Assembly: GCA_036505485.1 (NCBI GenBank)
Contig: DASXTK010000310.1
Location: forward strand, 16,139-80,138
Reading direction: 5' to 3'
From: DASXTK01 sp036505485
GTDB lineage: Bacteria > Actinomycetota > Acidimicrobiia > Acidimicrobiales > VFJN01
Length of the DNA: 64,000 nt
The position numbers were made by a program, and so were the translations under genes. How positions within the stretch are numbered: the first letter of the stretch is position 1; every line of letters begins with the position of its first letter. This document shows positions 50,119 through 58,845 of the stretch, piece by piece. Under the pieces are notes generated by a model that saw nothing but the letters and a program-made list of their open reading frames with translations, ran no database searches and had not been told where the DNA came from.

Positions 50119-53100
50119 CTAGACGTTGCGGCGGTAGCGGCCACCCACCTCGAACAGGGCGTGGGTGATCTCGCCCAGGGTGCAGCAGCGGACCGCATCC
50201 ATGAGCACGTCGAACAGGTTGTCCCCGTCGAGGGCGGCCCGGCGCAGGCGTTCGAGCATCTCCGGTCGCTCGTCGGCGTGGCGGTCCTGGAACGCCCGGC
50301 GCCGCTCGAGGCACCGCTGCTTCTCCTCCTCAGAGGAGCGCGCGAGCTCGAGCGGCGCCGTGGCGTTGCCGTCCTCCTCGGTCTTGGGCGGCAGGAAGGT
50401 GTTCACCCCGATGAGCGGCAGCGAGCCGTCGTGCTTGCGCCGCTCGTACAGCAACGACTCGTCCTGGATCCGTCCCCGCTGGTAGCCGGTCTCCATGGCC
50501 CCGAGCACGCCGGACCGCTCGGCCAGCCGGTCGAACTCGTCGAGGACCGCGGCCTCCACCGCCTCGGTCAGCTGCTCGACGAAGAAGCTGCCCTGGTTGG
50601 GGTTCTGGTTGAAGGCCACACCCCACTCGTTGTCGATGATCATCTGGATGGCCATGGCCCGCCGCACCGAGGCCGCCGTCGGGGTGGTGATGGCCTCGTC
50701 GTAGGCGTTGGTGTGCAGGCTGTTGCAGTTGTCGTAGATGGCGGACAGGGCCTGCAGGGTGGTGCGGATGTCGTTGAACGCCATCTCCTGGGCGTGGAGC
50801 GACCGACCGGACGTCTGCACGTGGTACTTCAGCTTCTGAGACCGCTCGTTGGCGCCATAGCGGTCCCGCATCACGACAGCCCAGATCCGCCGGGCCACCC
50901 GCCCGAGCACCGAGTACTCGGGGTCGAGTCCACTGGAGAAGAAGAACGACAGGTTGGGAGCGAAGTCGTCGATGTCCATGCCCCGAGCCAGGTACGCCTC
51001 CACGTAGGTGAAGGCGTTGGCCAGGGTGAAGGCCAGCTGGGTGAGGGGGTTCGCGCCGGCCTCGGCGATGTGGTAGCCGGAGATCGACACCGAGTAGAAG
51101 TTCCGGACCTGCTGGGCCACGAACCATTCCTGGACGTCGGCCATCATGCGCAGGGCGAACTCGGTAGAGAAGATGCAGGTGTTCTGGCCCTGGTCTTCCT
51201 TGAGGATGTCGGCCTGCACGGTTCCCCGCACCGTCCGAAGTACGAAGGGACGGATCTCCGCGGCCTCCGCGGCGGTCGGCGCTCGCCCATGCTCCGAGGC
51301 GAAGGCGGCCAGCCGCTGGTCGATGGCCACGTTGAAGAACATGGCCAGGATGGTCGGCGCCGGTCCGTTGATCGTCATCGACACCGACGTCGTCGGATCG
51401 CACAGGTCGAATCCGTCGTACAGAGTGGCCATGTCGTCGACGGTGGCGATGGACACGCCGGAGTTCCCGACCTTGCCGTAGATGTCGGGCTGCAGATCGG
51501 GATCGAACCCGTACAGGGTCACCGAGTCGAAGGCGGTGGACAGCCGGGTCGCGGGCTGGCCCTCGGCCAGCAGGTGGAACCGCCGGTTGGTGCGGGCCGC
51601 CTCACCCTCGCCGGCGAACATGCGGGTGGGGCGCTCGGCCTCCTGCTTGAACGGGAACACCCCGCCCGTGAACGGGAACCGCCCGGGCAGGTTCTCGGAG
51701 CGGAGCCAGCGCAGCAGCTCGCCATCGTCCTCGAACCGGGGCAGCGCCACCTTGGGGATCGGCGTCCCGGCCAGCGACTCCTTGGCCAGGCTCGTCTGGA
51801 TGCTCGCTCCTCGCACGTTCACCACGTACTCGTCACCGCTGTAGGCCTCGACGGTGACCGGCCAGTCCGCCAGCAGGGCCTTGGCGTCCTCGTCGAGCGC
51901 CGAATCCGTCCGGTCGATCAGAGCGTCGAGCGCTCCTGACCCGTCCTCGTCGAGGAGGCCCCGCGTCCGCAGAACGGCCTGGCGTTGCCGGGCCAACTCC
52001 ACCTGCTCGGCGGTGACCCGGTGGTAGTCCCGGACGGTGGCGGCGACCTCGCCCAAGTAGCGGACTCGAGCCGGGGGAACCACGGTGGTGATCCCGGTGG
52101 GAACCCGGGTCTCGATCGGAGCCAGCCGACCACCTAACTCCGCGGGCAGGCCGGACTCGTGCAACCGGTTCCGCAAGTGCTGGTAGAGCGCGGTCACGCC
52201 GTCGTCGTTGAACCGAGCGGCGATGGTCCCGAACACCGGCAAGCTCTCGGGCGAGGCATCGAACGACACATGGTTGCGCTGGAACTGGCGCCGCACGTCC
52301 CGCAGCGCATCGTCGGCGCCGCGGCGGTCGAACTTGTTGATGGCGACCGCGTCGGCATAGTCGAGCATGTCGATCTTCTCGAGCTGGCTGGCCGCCCCGA
52401 ACTCCGGGGTCATCACGTAGAGCGACACGTTGGCCAGATCGACGATGCCCACGTCGCCTTGGCCGATCCCTGGGGTCTCGATGATCACCAGGTCGGACCC
52501 GGCGGCCTGACACGCGGCGACGATGTCGGCCAAGCCTTTCGGCAGCTCGTGGGAACCCCGGGTGGCCAGCGACCGCATGAAGACCTGCGGATGGTCGATG
52601 GCGTTCATCCGGATTCGGTCGCCGAGCAGCGCTCCACCAGCCCGGCGCCGGGTGGGATCCACGGCCAGGATGGTGATGCGGAGCTTGTCCTCGTGGTCGA
52701 GACGGAACCGGCGCACCAGCTCATCGGTGAGCGAAGACTTGCCCGATCCGCCGGTGCCGGTGATGCCGAGCACCGGCACCGAGCGGGTCGTGGCGACCCG
52801 GCGCAGCTCGTCGAGATGCCGTTGCCCACCCTCGACGAACACGCCGTTCTCGATGGCGGTGATGACGCGCGCCAGTTCTCGACGCTCGCCCGCCAATATC
52901 GCCTCGACGCTTTGGGGTACCTGATCGGGCGTGGTGAGATCGACGTCGCAGGCGACGATGATCGTGTTGATCATCCGCTCGAGCCCCAGCTCCTGGCCGT
53001 CGGCCGGGGAGAAGATGCGGGTGACGCCGTACTCGTGGAGCGCCGCGATCTCCTCGGCGACGATGACGCCGCCGCCTCCGCCGAACACCTTGATGTCGGG

Positions 53101-53436
53101 GCGTCCCACTTCCCGGAGGCGGTCAACCAAGTAGCGGAAGTACTCGAGGTGCCCGCCCTGGTAGGAGCTGATGGCGACGCCCTGCACGTCTTCCTCGAGG
53201 GCTGCCTGCACCACCTCGTCCACCGAACGGTTGTGGCCCAGATGGATGACCTCGGCCCCCTGGGCCTGCAGGATCCGGCGCATCACGTTGATGGCCGCGT
53301 CGTGGCCGTCGAAGAGGCTGGCGGCGCTGACCAACCGCACCGGATGCGCGGGGCGGTGCAGCCTGCCGCCGGCTGCAGCCGCCCCCAACGCGCTCGTTGA
53401 GACGGCCGGGCCGGACTCGACCTGCGGTTCCGCCAT
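50119..53436 (-). CDS. icmF: Fused isobutyryl-CoA mutase IcmF
   Basis: Adenosylcobalamin-dependent isomerisation of isobutyryl-CoA and n-butyryl-CoA, with its own G-protein chaperone. The 1105-residue chain has a B12-binding domain (about 30-165, LFDGHDAAIN with the lower-ligand His45), a MeaB-like GTPase domain (Walker A GTGGSGKS at 227-234; NKFDRRGADD), and a mutase TIM barrel (about 560-1100, with IYGKVGNSGVSIATVDDM and SGYHIAEAGANPLTQLAFTL). The order B12-G-mutase is the IcmF order and separates it from methylmalonyl-CoA mutase. A divergent MarR gene may regulate it. Confidence 0.94.
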   Translation of the reverse strand: MAEPQVESGPAVSTSALGAAAAGGRLHRPAHPVRLVSAASLFDGHDAAINVMRRILQAQGAEVIHLGHNRSVDEVVQAALEEDVQGVAISSYQGGHLEYFRYLVDRLREVGRPDIKVFGGGGGVIVAEEIAALHEYGVTRIFSPADGQELGLERMINTIIVACDVDLTTPDQVPQSVEAILAGERRELARVITAIENGVFVEGGQRHLDELRRVATTRSVPVLGITGTGGSGKSSLTDELVRRFRLDHEDKLRITILAVDPTRRRAGGALLGDRIRMNAIDHPQVFMRSLATRGSHELPKGLADIVAACQAAGSDLVIIETPGIGQGDVGIVDLANVSLYVMTPEFGAASQLEKIDMLDYADAVAINKFDRRGADDALRDVRRQFQRNHVSFDASPESLPVFGTIAARFNDDGVTALYQHLRNRLHESGLPAELGGRLAPIETRVPTGITTVVPPARVRYLGEVAATVRDYHRVTAEQVELARQRQAVLRTRGLLDEDGSGALDALIDRTDSALDEDAKALLADWPVTVEAYSGDEYVVNVRGASIQTSLAKESLAGTPIPKVALPRFEDDGELLRWLRSENLPGRFPFTGGVFPFKQEAERPTRMFAGEGEAARTNRRFHLLAEGQPATRLSTAFDSVTLYGFDPDLQPDIYGKVGNSGVSIATVDDMATLYDGFDLCDPTTSVSMTINGPAPTILAMFFNVAIDQRLAAFASEHGRAPTAAEAAEIRPFVLRTVRGTVQADILKEDQGQNTCIFSTEFALRMMADVQEWFVAQQVRNFYSVSISGYHIAEAGANPLTQLAFTLANAFTYVEAYLARGMDIDDFAPNLSFFFSSGLDPEYSVLGRVARRIWAVVMRDRYGANERSQKLKYHVQTSGRSLHAQEMAFNDIRTTLQALSAIYDNCNSLHTNAYDEAITTPTAASVRRAMAIQMIIDNEWGVAFNQNPNQGSFFVEQLTEAVEAAVLDEFDRLAERSGVLGAMETGYQRGRIQDESLLYERRKHDGSLPLIGVNTFLPPKTEEDGNATAPLELARSSEEEKQRCLERRRAFQDRHADERPEMLERLRRAALDGDNLFDVLMDAVRCCTLGEITHALFEVGGRYRRNV

Positions 53437-53539
53437 CGCCCCTCAGGCTACTCCGCCGTCCAAGTATCTAGCTACCGAGCATCCGATACCCGACTGTCTT
53501 GCTACGGAGGGCCAGCGCCGAGGCATAGGCTGTGCGACG

Positions 53540-54052
53540 GTGAGCAGCCGTCCCCTGCCCTTCGATGCGATCGCCGAGGCACGACGCCAATGGGAGAGCC
53601 ACGGCTGGCCGGCGCCCAACGCCATGGCCGCGGTCACCTCGATCATGCGGGCCCAGCAGATCATCCTGGCCCGGGTCGACGCCGCCCTGCGTCCGCACGA
53701 CCTGACCTTCGCTCGCTACGAGGCCCTTGTCCTGCTGTACTTCAGCCGCCAGGGGGCGCTGCCTTTGGGCAAGATGGGCGACCGGCTGATGCTCCACCCC
53801 ACCAGCGTCACCAACATCGCCGACCGGCTGGAGCAGCAGGGCCTGATCAAACGGGTCCGGCATCCCACCGACCGACGCACCACACTGGCCGAGATCACCC
53901 CCGAGGGTCGCGAGGTGGTCGAAGAGGCCACCCGGGTCGCGGCGGGAGAGGCCGCCTTGGGTATCGGTGGACTCTCGGACCGCGAGCTCGACCGGCTCAC
54001 CAAGCTGTTGCGCAAGGTCCGGGTCGACGCGGGCGACTTCCCGGAGGAGTAG
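53540..54052 (+). CDS. MarR family transcriptional regulator
   Basis: A 170-residue winged-HTH regulator with MGDRLMLHPTSVTNIADRLEQQGLIKRVRHPTDRRTTLAEITPEG, written here as adjoining motifs: the recognition helix (HPTSVTNIADRLEQ) and the wing (DRRTTLAEITPEG). The GTG at 53540 is chosen because earlier codons lie inside icmF. It diverges from icmF with a 103-bp gap, which suggests control of that gene, and precedes ahpC by 74 bases. Confidence 0.88.
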   Translation: MSSRPLPFDAIAEARRQWESHGWPAPNAMAAVTSIMRAQQIILARVDAALRPHDLTFARYEALVLLYFSRQGALPLGKMGDRLMLHPTSVTNIADRLEQQGLIKRVRHPTDRRTTLAEITPEGREVVEEATRVAAGEAALGIGGLSDRELDRLTKLLRKVRVDAGDFPEE

Positions 54053-54067
54053 CTCCCAGGAGGTAGG

Positions 54068-54100
54068 TTGACACGCTCCTTGTAGTTAGGCTTACCTAAC
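54068..54100 (+). promoter_or_regulatory. ahpC promoter with iron-box-like palindrome
   Basis: TTGACA (54068-54073) fits a -35 element. The perfect palindrome GTTAGG-CTTA-CCTAAC (54085-54100) covers the -10 region. Aligned with the 19-bp IdeR/DtxR consensus, 15 positions match, so a metal-responsive repressor is a reasonable guess. Confidence 0.6.
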
Positions 54101-54126
54101 AGAAGCCGAGCTGGAGGAGTTCCCCT

Positions 54127-54666
54127 GTGCTGACTGTTGGTGATCGTTTTCCTGCGTTCGAGCTGACCGGTGTGGTGTCGTCCGATCCGGGTGAAGCCTT
54201 CCGGACCATTGGAAACGGCGACTACGAGGGCCGCTGGCTGGTCGTGTTCGCCTGGCCCAAGGACTTCACGTTCGTCTGTCCCACCGAGATCGGGGCCTTC
54301 GGCGACCTCACCGAGCGGTTCCGGGACGCCGGCGCCGACGTGATGGGCGTCTCCACCGACAACGAGTACGTGCACCTGGCCTGGCGGCAACAGCATCCGC
54401 TGCTGGGCAAGCTGCCGTTCCCCATGCTGGCCGACATCCGTCGGGACCTGTGCCAGCGGCTCGGCATCCTCAGCCACAGCGAGGGCGTCGCGCTGCGAGC
54501 CACGTTCATCGTGGATCCCGAGGGCACGATCCGCCACGTCACGGTCAACGACCTCGACGTCGGTCGGGACCCCAACGAGACGCTGCGGGTGCTCGAGGCC
54601 CTGCAGACCGGTGAGCTCACGCCCTGCGCCTGGACCCCGGGCCAGCCCACCCTCACCTCCGTCTGA
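54127..54666 (+). CDS. ahpC: AhpC-type peroxiredoxin
   Basis: Thiol peroxidase that reduces hydrogen and alkyl peroxides. The 179-residue protein has WPKDFTFVCPTEIGAFG with the peroxidatic Cys51 and a resolving Cys167 (LTPCAW), a typical 2-Cys layout as in mycobacterial AhpC. The GTG start has an RBS (GGAGGAG). A metal-box-like palindrome overlaps its promoter. The expected ahpD partner is not found; a different, frameshifted gene follows. Confidence 0.92.
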   Translation: MLTVGDRFPAFELTGVVSSDPGEAFRTIGNGDYEGRWLVVFAWPKDFTFVCPTEIGAFGDLTERFRDAGADVMGVSTDNEYVHLAWRQQHPLLGKLPFPMLADIRRDLCQRLGILSHSEGVALRATFIVDPEGTIRHVTVNDLDVGRDPNETLRVLEALQTGELTPCAWTPGQPTLTSV

Positions 54667-54679
54667 GCCGGTCGCCGCG

Positions 54680-55121
54680 ATGATCGAGGAGGGGGACCAA
54701 CACGCCTGCCCGCTCGCCTGGCTGGTGCAAGACGTCGGCCGGTACCTGACCGACGACGACGCCGACGAGGCCGAGGTGGACCGGGCCGGTCGGGACGCGG
54801 TCCAGCAGGGATCGGAACAAGTCAGCCGGCTGTTGCGGAGCGCCTTCGCGGCCCACGAGGTCGTGGCCACCGAGCTGCGCATCACCGGACCTCGCCGCGA
54901 CGGGCGCCGGACGGTGTTCGCCGACGAGCCGACGCCGGTGGCCCTACTGCTCCTGTGCCTGCAGCTGTGCGACATCGGCGACGAGGTGGCATTGCTGCAA
55001 CACACCGCGGCCCCGCGGCACTACCACCCGGTCGGCGATCTGGCCGTTCGGCATGGACCAGGCCGAGACGCTGACCCGCCCACCCGGCAACGCCGCCGCC
55101 CCGGTGGCCGGCATCCGCTAG
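54680..55121 (+). pseudogene. Unknown gene after ahpC with apparent frameshift
   Basis: From ATG at 54680 one frame codes for about 115 residues (IEEGDQHACPLAWLVQDVGR; FADEPTPVALLLLCLQLCD). Near 55030 the strong GC3 bias moves to another frame, which continues as AIWPFGMDQAETLTRPPGN and stops at TAG 55119-55121. The simplest reading is a single-base or two-base indel. No family is recognised, and it is not AhpD (no EXXCXXC motif). It follows ahpC by 13 bases. Confidence 0.55.
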
Positions 55122-55199
55122 GAGACGAAACGGAACGAAACCGAGGCGCCCAAGCCAGCCCCGAAGGGACTGGCTTCGTCCCAGTGTGTTCGCGGCACC

Positions 55200-55285
55200 T
55201 GCCCGGGCCGTCAAGGCCACGGCTCGTCGGCCCGATCGCTCCGCTCCGTGCCGCCAACCCGGACCTTGACCGCCCTCGGTGGTCG
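55200..55285. repeat. Dispersed intergenic repeat, copy 2
   Basis: Matches 23551-23638 closely: TGCCCGGGCC, CCCGATCGCT, CGCTCCGTGCC and CCTTGACCGCCCTCGGTGG are shared. Just upstream, GCCAGCCCCGAAGGGACTGG resembles GCCAGCCCCAAGGGGCTGGC at 43093, another possible shared intergenic motif. Confidence 0.75.
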
Positions 55286-55309
55286 AATGGCGGGACTTAC
55301 TGATCGTTA

Positions 55310-55344
55310 CGGTGGGAAGCGACCGAAACGGTCGCTTCCCACCG
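55310..55344. repeat. Perfect 16-bp hairpin upstream of PhyH gene
   Basis: CGGTGGGAAGCGACCG and its exact complement flank AAA. It follows the dispersed repeat and precedes the PhyH start by 69 bases. It resembles the 43006 hairpin in plan (long perfect arms, 3-base loop) but not in sequence. Confidence 0.75.
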
Positions 55345-55412
55345 GATCGTTGGCCCCGCCCCAGCGTGTTACGCCATGGCAACGCCTGAACGGATTCGGT
55401 AATGTCGCTGGT

Positions 55413-56198
55413 ATGACGGTCACGGTGGACAGGCTCCCGGGCGACAGCGTGCAGGTCGACGACGTCGTCGCCAGCCTGGAGGAGCAGGGCTACTCGCTGA
55501 TCGAGCGGATGCTGTCCGAGGACGAGGTGACGGCCAAGCGGGACGAGCTGGCCCGGCTGTCGGCGGAGACGCCCAAAGGCCGCAACGACTTCGAGGGGTT
55601 CGACACCCGCCGGGTGTACGCCCTGTTCGGCAAGTCCCGCATGTTCGACGACCTGGCCCTGCACCCGTTGCTGACCGGGGCGGCGGACAAGCTGCTGGAG
55701 TACTACCAGCTGTCCGCTCCGGTCGGGCTGACCATCGGACCGGGCGAGACCCGCCAGCCGATCCACACCGACGACCTGATCTATCCGCTTCCCTGGCCCC
55801 ACCAGCACGTCGTCCTCAACACCATCGTGGCCCTGTGCGACTTCACCGAGGCCAACGGCGGAACCCGCATCGTCCCCGGCAGCCACCGCTGGCCCCGCAC
55901 CCGCCGGCCCACCGAGGCCGAGGCCATCCCGGTGGAGATGCCGGCGGGATCGGCCCTCACCTACGTGGGCACCACCTGGCACGGCGGCGGCGCCAACACC
56001 ACCGACCAGGTGCGGCCGTCGATCCTCGTGGAGTACGTGGCCGCCTGGCTGCGGCCGCAGGAATCGCAGCTCCTCGTGGTCCCGCCCGAGGTGGTGCGGA
56101 ATCTGCCCCAACGGCTCCAGGAACTGCTGGGCTACAACATCTACCCGCCGTTCGTCGGCTATGTGGACGGCCGCCATCCTCGCCACACCTTGCCCTGA
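55413..56198 (+). CDS. Phytanoyl-CoA dioxygenase (PhyH) family protein
   Basis: Non-heme iron, 2-oxoglutarate-dependent oxygenase. The 261-residue protein has the metal motif QPIHTDDLIYP (HxD) and a distal His in GTTWHGGGAN, with the 2-oxoglutarate-binding Arg in VRPSILVEYV. The segment NTIVALCDFTEANGGTRIVPGSHRWPR is typical of the family. The ATG at 55413 starts the conserved region; upstream codons lie in repeats. Substrate unknown. Confidence 0.88.
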   Translation: MTVTVDRLPGDSVQVDDVVASLEEQGYSLIERMLSEDEVTAKRDELARLSAETPKGRNDFEGFDTRRVYALFGKSRMFDDLALHPLLTGAADKLLEYYQLSAPVGLTIGPGETRQPIHTDDLIYPLPWPHQHVVLNTIVALCDFTEANGGTRIVPGSHRWPRTRRPTEAEAIPVEMPAGSALTYVGTTWHGGGANTTDQVRPSILVEYVAAWLRPQESQLLVVPPEVVRNLPQRLQELLGYNIYPPFVGYVDGRHPRHTLP

Positions 56199-56265
56199 CC
56201 CCCCATCTGTGAACGGATGGGGTGACGTGTAGACGCTGCCGGCGTCGTCGAGCCTTTGTACTGGC

Positions 56266-57099
56266 ATGACGCACGACGACAACCTCAGCGCTCTGCTCGA
56301 GCGGGCCGCCGGGCCCGAACCCGGGATGGGGGACTCCGGCGACGTGCGACGGCGAGCCCGTCGCTACACCCGACGACGCCGGGCGGGTCTCACCGTCGGT
56401 GTGGTGGCACTGGTCCTCCCGGCCCTGTTCGCCGCCGGGAAGCTGCAGTCGAACGACCACGAACCGGCCGTGCTCGCCTCCGACAGCACGACCGTTGTCC
56501 CCGGCGACCTGCTGTTCGAACGAGCGCTGGCCGACGGGACGACCATGCGGGTCAGCACGACCGATGACCGGAACCAGGTCGCGGTCGAGCTGTCGGGAGT
56601 CGACGGAGCTCAGGCCATCCCGATCCAGGCCGGGGTAATCACCGGGCGGGCCGGCACCGAGGCGTGGCCCTGGGATGTCGCCGCCATGGTCCCCTGCCCA
56701 GGAAACGAATCGGTGTGGCTCCATCTCTGGCCGGACTACGACCTGATCGGGGATGAGATGGCCATGGCCGACGGTCTCGCCGTCGTCGCGGTCCCCCGAG
56801 ATCCGGCGGCGATCGTCGACGACGTCCCGGGCTTCGAGGACCTGGTCGAGGGCGAGGTGCCAGGTCAGGACGCTGACACCACGCAGGCGCCATCGACCGA
56901 GCGTTTTTCTGTCAGCGGAACCGAGGGCGGCGGAGCCGTCTCCTATGTCGACTTCACCGACGGGACCGACCACAAGTTCCGCCCCGGCACCATGATCTTC
57001 GCTGGGGATGAGCTGCACGCGGCGACCGGCTGGGTCGAAGACGTGCCCGCGGGTCTGATCCCCGAGCCCCGGGATCCCGGCAACCCGTGCGCCGGCTGA
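56266..57099 (+). CDS. Membrane protein, probable anti-sigma-type partner
   Basis: A 277-residue protein with a basic cytoplasmic region (about 1-40), one transmembrane helix (about 41-58, GLTVGVVALVLPALFAAG) and an extracytoplasmic beta-rich domain with paired cysteines. The next gene, an ECF sigma factor, starts within its stop (TGATG). This suggests an anti-sigma role, but no zinc-binding HXXXCXXC motif is seen and the gene order (regulator first) is reversed from the usual. Confidence 0.65.
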   Translation: MTHDDNLSALLERAAGPEPGMGDSGDVRRRARRYTRRRRAGLTVGVVALVLPALFAAGKLQSNDHEPAVLASDSTTVVPGDLLFERALADGTTMRVSTTDDRNQVAVELSGVDGAQAIPIQAGVITGRAGTEAWPWDVAAMVPCPGNESVWLHLWPDYDLIGDEMAMADGLAVVAVPRDPAAIVDDVPGFEDLVEGEVPGQDADTTQAPSTERFSVSGTEGGGAVSYVDFTDGTDHKFRPGTMIFAGDELHAATGWVEDVPAGLIPEPRDPGNPCAG

Positions 57100-57638
57100 T
57101 GACCGACGCTTCGACGTTCGACGAGCTCTACCGGGACACCTATCGACGACTGGTGGTCAGCCTCAGCCTGGCCACCGGTTCGCGGGAGGAGGCCGAGGAC
57201 CTCGCGCAGGAGGCCTTCGCCCGGACGCTGGTCCGGTGGAGTCGGGTCCGGCACGGCACCAACCCTGCGGGCTACGTCTACCGGGTGGCGTTCCGGCTCC
57301 ACCGCCGCAGCTTGCTCACCCGCTGGCGTCGGCGGGGCGCGCTCCGGCTGGTCGAGACCCGGGCCGAGCTCCAGCTCCATGCCTCGGGCGACCTTTGGAG
57401 TGAGGTCGCCGCCATCCGCGACATCGTCGATGGCCTCCCTCTGGGTTGTCGACGAGCCGCAGCTCTCTGCCTCTACGCGGAGATGACGGCCGAGGAGGCG
57501 GCATCCGTCCTCGGAGTCACGGCGTCGACGGTCCGCACCCAGGTCCAACGAGCCCGGCAGGCCATCAGCGCCGCGGTCAACGTCAGCAGCGAGGAGGAGG
57601 ACTCGGGTTCACGACCGAGCCCGGCCATCGTCGGTTGA
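57099..57638 (+). CDS. ECF sigma factor, SigE-like family
   Basis: RNA polymerase sigma-70 factor of the ECF class. The 179-residue protein has region 2 (FDELYRDTYRRLVVSLSLAT, then EEAEDLAQEAFARTLVRW) and region 4 (LPLGCRRAAALCLYAEMTAEEAASVLGVTASTVRTQVQRARQ in adjoining motifs). The ATG overlaps the upstream membrane-protein stop by one base. Its 3' end overlaps the convergent AI-2E family gene by 30 bases. Confidence 0.88.
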   Translation: MTDASTFDELYRDTYRRLVVSLSLATGSREEAEDLAQEAFARTLVRWSRVRHGTNPAGYVYRVAFRLHRRSLLTRWRRRGALRLVETRAELQLHASGDLWSEVAAIRDIVDGLPLGCRRAAALCLYAEMTAEEAASVLGVTASTVRTQVQRARQAISAAVNVSSEEEDSGSRPSPAIVG

Positions 57639-58826
57639 CCCGCCGCCGCCGGCACCGCCCTGGACCATCGCGGTGTCGGTGACGGCCTCCAGACTGGCCT
57701 GCTGCTGGGCGACACCTGCGGCATCGAGAGCCGCGACACCGAAGATGGCCAGGATGGCGGCATAGATGGCGCCACCGATGCCGTAGATCTCGAAGCCCAT
57801 GATCACCGCGATCACGATGGCCGCCGGTCCCACCGACAGCGATCGGGGCACCACCACCCGCCGGATGAACAACCCGTCGGCGATCTGCAACAGCACGAAG
57901 CCCACGGCCAGGCGAGCCACGCCCCCGGGCGTCCCCAGCCCGGCCTCCAGCAACAGGGCGAACATCCCACCGACGATGATCCCGAAGCCGGGCACGAGGC
58001 TCAGGGCCGCGATCGCTACTCCGATCACAATGGGCGCGGGCACGTCCTCCCAGTAACACAGCGCCCATGCGATCAGTCCCGCCACTGCGGCCTTGGCCAG
58101 GCCGAACAGCGCATACGTGCGGCCGTGCATGAACCCCACGCTGACGATCCCCCGCACCCGCTCGCGGCGTTGCGGATCACGGATCTGATCGATCGCGGCC
58201 TCGCTGGTCCGCGGGCCCGAGGACAGGAAGAACGCCGTCAGCACCGCGCACACGAAATAGGCGCTGCCGGTGCTGGCCGCCTTCTCCGACGCCAGCCCGC
58301 TCGTGGGGTCGCGGAGCCGGTCGAGCACCTCGTTGACCCGCTGCTCCAACCGGAAGTTGGTGGCCGCCTCACCGAAGCGGTCGGACTCCTCCAGTTTCTC
58401 GGCCGCTCTCGGCGCCTCGTCCCGCAGCCGGTCGAACTGGTTGCCGAGGTCGGCCAGGATGCCGCCGACCACGCTTCCGGCCAGGAGCCCCACCAGCAAC
58501 AGTCCGGCGAGGATGGCCACGACCCGGGGGACCCAGCGGTCGAGGAGCCGCACCAGCGGTTCGACCAGTGCGGCCACCACCGCCGAGGCCACCGCCCAGC
58601 CCAGGGTGCGGCTGGCCGCGGTGGCGACACCGAAGGTCCACATACCGACCGCGATCCCGGCCAGCACCACGGCCACGACCTGTGGACCGACGGTCATCTG
58701 GATGGTGGCGTGAGAGCTGGCAGCTGGGTCGGAAAGGCCGGTTGCTTCGGGGTTTTCGGAGGCGCCGAAGCCCTGGTCACCGGTCCTTGGCTTGCCCGTA
58801 GGCGCATCTGCGGGCCGGTCCGACAT
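57609..58826 (-). CDS. AI-2E family transporter
   Basis: Polytopic membrane protein of the AI-2E (TqsA/YdiK) family. About 405 residues with a hydrophilic leader, early helix pair, a soluble central region (about 115-200) and C-terminal helices that include the family segment LSLVPGFGIIVGG and VGPAAIVIAVIMGFEIYGIGGAIYA. Substrates of family members vary (AI-2, sodium/proton exchange), so none is assigned. The ATG at 58826 is 20 bases from the divergent paralogue start; a GTG 12 bases upstream is possible. Confidence 0.85.
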   Translation of the reverse strand: MSDRPADAPTGKPRTGDQGFGASENPEATGLSDPAASSHATIQMTVGPQVVAVVLAGIAVGMWTFGVATAASRTLGWAVASAVVAALVEPLVRLLDRWVPRVVAILAGLLLVGLLAGSVVGGILADLGNQFDRLRDEAPRAAEKLEESDRFGEAATNFRLEQRVNEVLDRLRDPTSGLASEKAASTGSAYFVCAVLTAFFLSSGPRTSEAAIDQIRDPQRRERVRGIVSVGFMHGRTYALFGLAKAAVAGLIAWALCYWEDVPAPIVIGVAIAALSLVPGFGIIVGGMFALLLEAGLGTPGGVARLAVGFVLLQIADGLFIRRVVVPRSLSVGPAAIVIAVIMGFEIYGIGGAIYAAILAIFGVAALDAAGVAQQQASLEAVTDTAMVQGGAGGGGSTDDGRARS

Positions 58827-58845
58827 CGCTGCGTACACTACCGAC

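Noticed and set aside
54680..55303. Long single frame after ahpC as one intact protein
   Set aside because: Its last 90 codons lose GC3 bias and run into the dispersed repeat, while another frame gains the bias.
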